Source: Veillonella sp.
GTDB taxonomy: Bacteria; Bacillota; Negativicutes; Veillonellales; Veillonellaceae
Direction: 5' to 3'
Assembly (NCBI GenBank): GCA_022737715.1
Contig: JAIITD010000020.1
Coordinates: forward strand, 1 to 19,300
DNA: 19,300 nt
A model generated the notes under the pieces. The model was not told the origin of the DNA. It saw only the letters and a program-made list of their open reading frames with translations, and did no database searches. A program made the translations under genes and the position numbers. Positions 1 to 5,790 of this stretch are shown here, piece by piece (position 1 is the stretch's first letter; each line of letters starts with the position of its first letter).

Positions 1-1761
1 GGCGAAATCAACATGACCTTTGATGGTGGCATGTGGAGCCACGATAACATGGGTGGCTTGGAAGCTTTCGAAATTGATGGTAAAACAGCACGCAGTAGCA
101 TTAATACCCTCAAGGGCACACGTACACGCGAAGGTTTCAGCCGTATTTCCCAAGATTCTCGTAGCGACATTCATGTCAATAACTTGGATGGCCACATCAA
201 TGTCATTTACGACATGAGTGCTGGTACTGGTTTGAACTTCGCTAAACCGCCCGCTCAAAAAACAGGTCTTGATGCATCTGACATCGAAGGCGGTAACTTC
301 ATCGTAAAATCTGCTACAACAGGATCTGGCGTGCATGGCTATGTAACAGGCGATCATCTCGATACGTCCTCTGAAAGCAATGTAAACAAGATTCTAGATA
401 ACCTAGCGCATAAATTCTATTACGAAAATTATATGAATGGTGAAAGAAACCTTTCTGGTACCGTATCCATCGCGTCTAACGGCATCGTATCAAGCTTCCA
501 AAAAGCATTAACAACAGATCAAAAAGAAGGAGATATTACATGGCAAAACGGTAATGGTCAAGGTTCCTATGTGGCTCCTACTCCAACGCCTACGCCAGCT
601 CCAACACCAGTAACACCGGTTACTCCATCACCTACTCCTGTAACACCTGTTACTCCATCACCTACTCCTGTAACACCTGTTACTCCAACTCCTAGCCCTG
701 TTACTCCAGTTACGCCAACACCTTCTCCTGTAACTCCTGTAACTCCTGTTACACCGGCTCCTACGCCTGTGACCCCTGTTACTCCGGCACCTACCCCTGT
801 AACTCCAGTTACTCCTGTTACCCCAGCGCCTACGCCTGTAACTCCAAGCCCTGTAGTAACCACAGGTGCATATGATACACCTCATATGCGTGGCATTCGT
901 TCTGCTGTAGTTGGTAATATCAACGCATGGCGTACAATGACGAGCGATATGAATCGTACAAGTCAATTACAACAAGGTGCGCCAACAGGTATTTGGGCTC
1001 GTATTGGTGGCGGTAGATATAATTATTCAAATGATGGTATCAATACAGCTACTGATTACACAAGCCTCCAAGGCGGTTATGATACTAAAACGAGCCGTGA
1101 CTGGACTGTAGGTGGTCAAGTTTCTTACCTACGCGGTTCTGAAGATTATGTATTCAATGGTTCTGGTAAGGTGAAATCCTACGCTGTTGGCGCATATGGT
1201 TTGAAAGACCTTGGTAAGGATCAATACGTACATGTAGAATCTCAAGTAGGTCGTATCTCTAATGAATTTACAGCACGTAATGAAATCGGCCAAGCTAAAT
1301 CTGGCGATGTAAAATCCAATGCTTATAGCATCGGTGTTCGCTACGGCAAAACTATAAAATCTGCTAATGGTTTCTATGTAGAACCACAAGCACAATTAAA
1401 CTATACACACTTCGGTGGTCGTGACTTTACAGCAGGCAATGTTTCCGTTAACCAAGCTAGTGTGAACAGCACATCTGGCAAACTAGGTCTCGAAGTAGGC
1501 AAACAATTTGGCAATGGTAATCTATATACACGCTTTGCTGCAGGTCACGCTTTCACAGGCAATGTAAAAACTACCTATGCTAGCGGTAATGCCGTAAAAT
1601 TGACAGAACAAGACCTCAAAGGCACTTGGACTGAACTCGCATTCGGCGGCCGTTATGGTTTCAATACGAACAACAGTGTATATGCGGACGTTACTACCGG
1701 TCTATCTGGTGATTACCAAGCTGACTGGGGCGTAAACGCTGGATTCACGCACAAATTCTAA
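1..1761 (+). CDS. Autotransporter, C-terminal part (5' end outside window)
   Basis: This is a surface protein of the type V secretion (autotransporter) class. The C-terminal barrel inserts in the outer membrane and exports the passenger. The frame is already open at base 1 and the ATG at 13 has no ribosome binding site, so the gene starts upstream. Counting from base 1 there are 586 codons. Residues 1-190 are the end of a passenger with alternating hydrophobic residues, Gly and Asn, as in pertactin-like beta-helices. Residues about 192-286 are a linker made of PTPVTPVTP-type repeats. Residues about 290-586 form a roughly 290-residue barrel rich in alternating aromatic and Gly residues. It ends in GVNAGFTHKF, and a terminal Phe is the classic signal for barrel assembly by BamA. 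Such proteins are common in Veillonella as adhesins. The passenger's ligand cannot be inferred from this part. Confidence 0.88.
   Translation, partial: GEINMTFDGGMWSHDNMGGLEAFEIDGKTARSSINTLKGTRTREGFSRISQDSRSDIHVNNLDGHINVIYDMSAGTGLNFAKPPAQKTGLDASDIEGGNFIVKSATTGSGVHGYVTGDHLDTSSESNVNKILDNLAHKFYYENYMNGERNLSGTVSIASNGIVSSFQKALTTDQKEGDITWQNGNGQGSYVAPTPTPTPAPTPVTPVTPSPTPVTPVTPSPTPVTPVTPTPSPVTPVTPTPSPVTPVTPVTPAPTPVTPVTPAPTPVTPVTPVTPAPTPVTPSPVVTTGAYDTPHMRGIRSAVVGNINAWRTMTSDMNRTSQLQQGAPTGIWARIGGGRYNYSNDGINTATDYTSLQGGYDTKTSRDWTVGGQVSYLRGSEDYVFNGSGKVKSYAVGAYGLKDLGKDQYVHVESQVGRISNEFTARNEIGQAKSGDVKSNAYSIGVRYGKTIKSANGFYVEPQAQLNYTHFGGRDFTAGNVSVNQASVNSTSGKLGLEVGKQFGNGNLYTRFAAGHAFTGNVKTTYASGNAVKLTEQDLKGTWTELAFGGRYGFNTNNSVYADVTTGLSGDYQADWGVNAGFTHKF
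575..862 (+). repeat. Pro-Thr-Val linker repeats, with an exact 30-bp tandem duplication
   Basis: The region encodes alternating PTP, PVTP and PSP units between passenger and barrel. Most of it is degenerate at the DNA level. Bases 621-650 and 651-680, however, are identical 30-mers, followed by a further 7 matching bases. Thirty bases is ten codons, so gain or loss of a unit changes linker length without breaking the frame. The linker probably acts as a stiff spacer holding the passenger away from the outer membrane. Confidence 0.85.
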
Positions 1762-1985
1762 TTTATATTACATACCGTTATATACGGCCATATAGTTGTA
1801 CAACCATAGATATCTCCCCTGTATATCCCTTGCATATCTATGAGAGACGCATCCTAATATATTTCCCCTTTTTATGCAATACTACTCCCATAGGATGCTA
1901 CTTTCCCCTCTTATCGTAAGCTATATGGCCTTATATACATACATTTAGATTCCGTCTAAATGTTTACTAACTTTCTTACTACAAT

Positions 1986-2046
1986 GCAAAACGCCCTCTT
2001 CATTGGCAGCCTTAGATGGTTGTTGTGAAGGGGGCGTTTTGTTTTG
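1986..2046 (+). terminator. Rho-independent terminator after the autotransporter
   Basis: AAAACGCCCTCTTC at 1988-2001 pairs with GAAGGGGGCGTTTT at 2027-2040 with one mismatch around a 25-base loop, and the sequence continues GTTTTG. The A-rich left flank means it could also work on the minus strand. It lies about 225 bases after the autotransporter stop codon. Confidence 0.75.
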
Positions 2047-2115
2047 CTAACAGTCATTTTATTAAGAAATATTAGATTACTATGTAAAATATATACCTAT
2101 AGCTTTATTTTACGA

Positions 2116-2155
2116 TATAATGTATATAATTATTAATTCTTAACATAAAGGAGGT
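2116..2155 (+). promoter_or_regulatory. Probable -10 box(es) and ribosome binding site of the HipA-like gene
   Basis: TATAAT occurs at 2116-2121 and again at 2125-2130. No good -35 box lies at 17 bases from either one, so the promoter assignment is tentative. AAGGAGGTG at 2148-2155 is a near-perfect ribosome binding site 6 bases before the ATG at 2162 and fixes the start codon. Confidence 0.5.
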
Positions 2156-2161
2156 GATGCT

Positions 2162-3298
2162 ATGTGCAGATATATCCTAATGCATAAAAATATTCCTGTG
2201 TTAACAGCAATATTAGATGATACTTTAACAGTAACAAAGGTTACTGAAATAATAAATCCAGACCGCAAACCATTGAATATGATGGTCATGGACAATCAAG
2301 AAATCGCACTTAATGATTTTTTAAAGCATCGTGCGATCCCCGGTTCGCGACCTAATTTAGAAGATTTACTAGAGGCCTATCACGCATCAGATGCATTAGA
2401 ATTTTCTTTAAAATCATATCAACTTAATCTATCTGACCACTATTGGATGAAACCAATACACTCTAATTTAGATTGGGATACTATCAATTTTTATGACCAT
2501 CCTATAATTGACACGCCTTTATTCTTATCTGATTCTGATGATATCGATATCGATTTAATTACACCGAATTCATCTGTAAACGGTTCTCTTCGTCAGATGT
2601 GGGTGCAACAAAAAAAAGGTATTCGCCTATTAAAAGCTGGAAACTTCCTCAATCAACAACCATTTAATGAAGTATTTGTGTCAAAATTATGCAAAGAACT
2701 AAACTTTCACCATGTAACATATGAATTAGAAACAATCGCATCTGGTGAAATCGTGTCATCCTGCCCACTATTTACAAGTATAGACATTGAATATATACCT
2801 GCATGGCACATAGCGGCGCCACTTAAACGACGCGATAATAAATATCAAGCGTTCTTAGATCAGTGTGCACAGTTTTCAGTTCCAAATGTGAAAGCCCATT
2901 TAGATGCGACACTTGCTTTAGACTATCTAACATTAAATGACGACCGCCATTATGGTAACTTTGGATTTTTACGGAATTCTGCAACACTTGAATTCCTTGG
3001 CATGGCCCCTATCTTCGATAATGGCAATACCCTATGGTACAACGAAATGACGATTAATCCTCATAGACCATTCCATACATACCATTCATTACCATTTAAA
3101 TCAAAACATGATAAGCAAATAAAGTATGTAACAACACCAATAACAATTCCGCAGTCATTGTCTAAAACAGCGATGGAATTGATTGATTCCATATATGCAA
3201 AAAATCCAAATATTACGGAAGATCGTCTTACTATGATGAAAACATTATTTGCTGAACGGTTAGACATGCTAAATGCATATCTAATGAAATTAAAGTAA
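2162..3298 (+). CDS. HipA-like Ser/Thr kinase, no partner antitoxin
   Basis: A 378-residue protein with the features of the HipA kinase fold. IRLLKAG at 154-160 is a candidate ATP-contacting lysine strand (K158). LNDDRHYGNFG at 258-268 matches the HipA catalytic loop N-x-D-x-H-x-x-N, with D261 as likely catalytic Asp and N266 as metal ligand. APIFDNG at 282-288 is the DFG-like metal-binding segment (D286). The N-terminus has FLKHRAIPGSR at 53-63, which I recall from similar Firmicute HipA-domain proteins. E. coli HipA phosphorylates glutamyl-tRNA synthetase and is held by HipB. Here there is no small helix-turn-helix gene on either side, so this is an orphan. Substrate and role are unknown. 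Possibilities are regulation, growth arrest or phage defence. It lies beside the CRISPR locus but points toward it and has its own promoter and terminator. Confidence 0.75.
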   Translation: MCRYILMHKNIPVLTAILDDTLTVTKVTEIINPDRKPLNMMVMDNQEIALNDFLKHRAIPGSRPNLEDLLEAYHASDALEFSLKSYQLNLSDHYWMKPIHSNLDWDTINFYDHPIIDTPLFLSDSDDIDIDLITPNSSVNGSLRQMWVQQKKGIRLLKAGNFLNQQPFNEVFVSKLCKELNFHHVTYELETIASGEIVSSCPLFTSIDIEYIPAWHIAAPLKRRDNKYQAFLDQCAQFSVPNVKAHLDATLALDYLTLNDDRHYGNFGFLRNSATLEFLGMAPIFDNGNTLWYNEMTINPHRPFHTYHSLPFKSKHDKQIKYVTTPITIPQSLSKTAMELIDSIYAKNPNITEDRLTMMKTLFAERLDMLNAYLMKLK

Positions 3299-3333
3299 TA
3301 AAATATTTAACAGAATAAATCTAGTATCATAAT

Positions 3334-3410
3334 AAAAGTAGCATTACTAACGTATAGACACAGATGGCATATGCCAATGGTCTATATTACGTATAGTAAT
3401 GCTACTTTTT
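3334..3410. terminator. Long bidirectional hairpin terminator between the kinase gene and array 1
   Basis: AAAAGTAGCATTACTA at 3334-3349 is the exact reverse complement of 3394-3409. Inside it, ACGT at 3350-3353 pairs with 3389-3392, ATAGAC at 3354-3359 with GTCTAT at 3380-3385, and the tip TGGCATATGCCA at 3365-3376 is a perfect palindrome. On the plus strand it ends in six T, so it should stop the kinase transcript. On the minus strand it ends TTTTATTAT, so it can stop the array 1 transcript coming the other way. Confidence 0.75.
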
Positions 3411-3540
3411 TCATGTAACACAGTCCATAAACAGACAACGAGTAAAGCTCCCCAAATATATAATAAGTTTCGAAACTTATATTTCGGGAGATAGTTTAAT
3501 TGAACATATTTTAATCAACAAAAACACAGAAAGAAATTCA
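3411..3540. other. Old end of array 1, with a decayed repeat and an 18-bp palindrome
   Basis: No gene is visible. ATAAGTTTCGAAACTTAT at 3463-3480 is a perfect palindrome, flanked by imperfect complements CTCCCC (3449-3454) and CGGGAG (3485-3490). GATAGTTTAATTGAAC at 3490-3505 resembles the last 16 bases of the CRISPR repeat, with 3 differences. The stretch to the first clear repeat (3506-3540) is 35 bases, close to spacer length. I read 3467-3505 as a possible worn-out repeat. The evidence lies mostly in its right half. Confidence 0.4.
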
Positions 3541-4198
3541 GCTTCCGTCCCCATTAGGGGATTATTTAATTTAACAGCAAGCAATGATCATGAGCGGTCA
3601 AAAGCAAATTGAAATGACGTTTCCGTCCCCATTAGGGGATTATTTAATTTAGCGGTATTTCCTAATTAACTAGATATAACATATTAACAAATCGGTTTCC
3701 GTCCCTATTAGGGGATTATTTAATGTAACAATTCTACTACTAATACTGCGGTTAGCACTGATCATATTTACAGTTTCCGTCCCCATTAGGGGATTATTTA
3801 ATTTAACTCAATATCAATTATGAAGCTCAAAGAAAAACATATCTTCATTTTGTTTCCGCCCCCATCAGGGGATTATTTAATTTAACACAAGATGTTCAAC
3901 ATAATGACACACAAGTTGTTAAACGATGCGTTTCCGTCCCCATCAGGGGATTATTTAATTTAACGGCAGTGAAAATCAATACACATTGAACGTAGCTTTC
4001 AAAACTGGGTTTCCGTCCCCATCAGGGGATTATTTAATTTAACGTGTGTTATTGCAGTATATAATCGTGAATTAGAATTAAATAAGTTTCCGTCCCCATC
4101 AGGGGATTATTTAATTTAACTGGCTCGAATGCTAATCACACAAATTTGATTGTCTGTAGTTTAGTTTCCGTCCCCATCAGGGGATTATTTAATTTAAC
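3541..4198 (-). CRISPR. CRISPR array 1: 9 repeats, 8 spacers, transcribed leftward
   Basis: Repeats start at 3541, 3619, 3695, 3773, 3852, 3930, 4009, 4086 and 4164. Each is 35 bp. On the plus strand they begin GTTTCCGTCCCC and end TATTTAATTTAAC. Spacers are 41-44 bp and all different. Decay is at the low-coordinate end: the first repeat has GCTT for GTTT, the second ends TTAGC, and the third has two changes. The leader is therefore at the high-coordinate end and transcription is on the minus strand. The RNA repeat then contains a CCCC/GGGG hairpin and ends ACGGAAAC, which matches type III 8-base crRNA tags. The four oldest repeats read ATTAGG and the five youngest ATCAGG, so the founding sequence at the leader end changed once. 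Confidence 0.97.
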
Positions 4199-4362
4199 CC
4201 TGTATCTGAAACAATAGATGTTACCTAGTTCAAAATCACCATTAACGGCGGAGATCATAAATGAGCCTCAAATAGCACTTTAGCATGCTAAAATAACACC
4301 TACAAATCGCACCACTATCACAACGGAGGAGATTTTATTTCACAAGGTTATAATCTAGATAT
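4199..4362 (-). promoter_or_regulatory. Leader of array 1
   Basis: From the last repeat to the -10 box this leader is the same length as that of array 2 and about 80% identical by eye, with no gaps. The most conserved parts are the 15 bases next to the repeat (TGTATCTGAAACAA), a motif AACGGCGGAGAT at 4244-4255, the palindrome TTTAGCATGCTAAA at 4279-4292, and a second motif copy AACGGAGGAGATT at 4322-4334, 78 bases from the first. The repeat-proximal block is where Cas1-Cas2 usually recognises the integration site. The role of the motif pair is unknown. Confidence 0.8.
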
Positions 4363-4393
4363 ATTATAGCATAAAAAAACAAAAAAAATACAA
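4363..4393 (-). promoter_or_regulatory. Promoter of array 1
   Basis: On the minus strand ATGCTATAAT gives an extended -10 box (TGCTATAAT) with TATAAT at 4368-4363. A possible -35 box, TTGTAT, is at 4393-4388 with a long 19-base spacer. Extended -10 promoters tolerate a weak -35. The same TGCTATAAT occurs at the same position in the array 2 leader. The -35 lies inside the cas2 terminator sequence. Confidence 0.65.
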
Positions 4394-4461
4394 TAGTAGA
4401 ATCACCAGTACCAGTACATTAGATATATGCAACTAATAAAACAAAGATAATTCTACTATTG
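4373..4461 (-). terminator. Rho-independent terminator of the cas operon
   Basis: On the minus strand CAATAGTAGAAT (4461-4450) pairs perfectly with ATTCTACTATTG (4402-4391) around a 47-base loop. It is followed by TA, then eight T, G and seven T (to 4373). It starts 30 bases after the cas2 stop codon, so the nine-gene operon ends here and array 1 is read from its own promoter. Confidence 0.8.
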
Positions 4462-4490
4462 GTTATTAAATAATATTTCTAATCAATGCA

Positions 4491-4766
4491 TTACAATATG
4501 ATACAATCTTGCTCTTTTCGTTCGCCAATCCCCCATGTATAAATATTAATAATATCATCAAGTATATATACTCGTAGAGAATCCTCTTCTGGATTAATAA
4601 TTCGACTCGCCCGACGCATCATTACATCGTATTGTTTTCTATTGAGCAATACCTCAAATGCAGATTTCTGAACACGTACGCCATATCGTTCTAAACATTT
4701 TACAAGATGATTGCGTGTTTTATTATCAACTACATCATAGATAACTAATACTATAAATTTTTTCAT
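4491..4766 (-). CDS. cas2: Cas2, CRISPR adaptation protein
   Basis: A 91-residue protein with the ferredoxin-like Cas2 fold. The first strand FIVLVIYDVVD carries the conserved Asp (D11), and GVRVQKSAFEVLL matches the Cas2 second-strand motif G-x-x-V-Q-x-S-x-F. Cas2 dimers bridge two Cas1 dimers in the spacer-integration complex. The gene is last in the operon. Its ATG lies one base after the TGA that would end a full-length Cas1, so the two were translationally coupled before cas1 acquired its early stop. Ribosomes now leave cas1 about 115 bases upstream, so cas2 must rely on the weak GGAG site 10 bases before its ATG. The protein itself looks intact. Confidence 0.93.
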   Translation of the reverse strand: MKKFIVLVIYDVVDNKTRNHLVKCLERYGVRVQKSAFEVLLNRKQYDVMMRRASRIINPEEDSLRVYILDDIINIYTWGIGERKEQDCIIL

Positions 4767-4767
4767 A

Positions 4768-4881
4768 TCAGTGAATCTCCAATGGCGTATACAAATCTAC
4801 ATCTTCATGTATAATTGCACTAGCAAATTGCTTACATTGTTTATAAATAGATTCTCGATAGCTTTTACAATCATCAATATA
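4768..4881 (-). pseudogene. Severed C-terminal segment of Cas1
   Basis: This is the continuation of the cas1 frame after its TAA (4884-4882). It has 37 sense codons with no stop, then TGA at 4770-4768. The translation contains YRESIYKQCKQFASAI followed by YTPL. This fits the usual end of Cas1 proteins, where a helix of the type YR-x-x-I-x-x-Q-x-x-x-L is followed by a short tail. There is no start codon with a ribosome binding site for it. With these codons Cas1 would be about 331 residues, a normal length. The preserved frame and motif imply that the stop is recent. Confidence 0.8.
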
Positions 4882-5763
4882 TTAATTTTCAGAGCGAATT
4901 TTCTTATTATAAGCAACCAAAAATCCTTTTCGCCCTTCTGTGGTTAGGTAACAGCCCTTATCTGAATTATCAAAATCAGATACTTCCACCATATTACGGC
5001 TCACCATAGAGAGCACCATTGAATCTATAATCGGTGCTCTCCATTCTTCAATCAAATCTGATGCAAGTGCAGGATGTCCCTTTCCTAAACTATGCATAAC
5101 GCCAACAAATGGATGTAGCCCTGCATTAATTAGACCTGCGAGAATTTCATTAAATAACATGCTATATCCTAAACCTAACATCGCATTAAATTCATCACGA
5201 GGAGGCTGTTTAGATCGTTTAGAAAAGGAAAATGAAGTCGGTACTATTTTACCTAATGCCTCGAAATAGAGACGGCTAATAATACCTTCATAGCCCATAA
5301 GTTCAGAAATACGAACACATTCACCAATATGACTACGGACAGATTTTATATTATCAATCTGCGTATCTATACTTATATCTTCATCTAAATTTCGAGCATA
5401 ACGACGCAATATAGTTAATTGATTTCGCACCTTTGCACGAATAATTTTACGAGACATAGCTAATCTAAATTCATGATTGTCTAACAAATCAAATTGTTTC
5501 TTATGTTTATTAATATCAATGGTATTTGTATTAATGATAGTACCAAAATATTTACCATACCCAGATAACCAAGTAATAGGTATCCCCCGTTCAATAAAGT
5601 CTGTAACAAGAGAACTCGTTATAGATACTGTATCAAAAACAGTAATATCTTCAATACGTTCTATTGGTACTTCAAATAAAACTTCATTATTACGCCCTAC
5701 TACAACATGACCACCATTGCGTTTTATAAACGAACCAGCTTCTGTAACATATAAGGATGACAT
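4882..5763 (-). CDS. cas1: Cas1 integrase, cut short by an in-frame stop
   Basis: Cas1 is the metal-dependent integrase that inserts new spacers next to the leader. The 293 residues include the N-terminal beta domain and the alpha-helical catalytic domain. E159 in MGYEGI, H224 in GVMHSLGKGH and the acidic group in ASDLIEEWR (D236, E239, E240) fit the family's Glu-His-Asp/Glu site. The start is well supported by GGAGG 7 bases before the ATG, and the gene begins 27 bases after csm6. The reading frame ends at TAA right after KKIRSEN, yet the frame continues for 37 more codons with a recognisable Cas1 C-terminus. All catalytic residues precede the stop. The missing helix packs against the catalytic domain in known Cas1 structures, so activity is doubtful. 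A sequencing error or readthrough could also explain the stop. Confidence 0.9.
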   Translation of the reverse strand: MSSLYVTEAGSFIKRNGGHVVVGRNNEVLFEVPIERIEDITVFDTVSITSSLVTDFIERGIPITWLSGYGKYFGTIINTNTIDINKHKKQFDLLDNHEFRLAMSRKIIRAKVRNQLTILRRYARNLDEDISIDTQIDNIKSVRSHIGECVRISELMGYEGIISRLYFEALGKIVPTSFSFSKRSKQPPRDEFNAMLGLGYSMLFNEILAGLINAGLHPFVGVMHSLGKGHPALASDLIEEWRAPIIDSMVLSMVSRNMVEVSDFDNSDKGCYLTTEGRKGFLVAYNKKIRSEN

Positions 5764-5790
5764 ATAGTCGCCTCCTTTACGCCATTATAT

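Larger units (their letters stand above)
1762..2161. other. Non-coding gap with several inverted repeats
   Basis: I see no convincing gene here. Four paired structures are present. 1779-1795 pairs with 1921-1937 (16 of 17 bases). 1849-1856 (GCATCCTA) pairs with 1891-1898 (8 of 8). 1941-1949 pairs with 1955-1963, a perfect 9-bp stem with a 5-base loop. The terminator at about 1988-2040 is the fourth. The first pair encloses the second, so the autotransporter transcript may end in a folded 3' UTR. The promoter and ribosome binding site of the next gene occupy the last 60 bases. Confidence 0.5.

Noticed and set aside
567..863. Minus-strand frame rich in VTGVTG
   Set aside because: It is the complement of the autotransporter's Pro-Thr-Val linker, with no start signal.
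3730..3772. Array 1 spacer sharing about 10 bases with the cas2 terminator (AATTCTACTA near 4450)
   Set aside because: The match is too short and AT-rich to be a self-target.
4322..4334. AACGGAGGAGATT in leader 1 as a plus-strand ribosome binding site
   Set aside because: No start codon and frame follow, and the same motif is conserved at the same place in leader 2, so it is a leader element.
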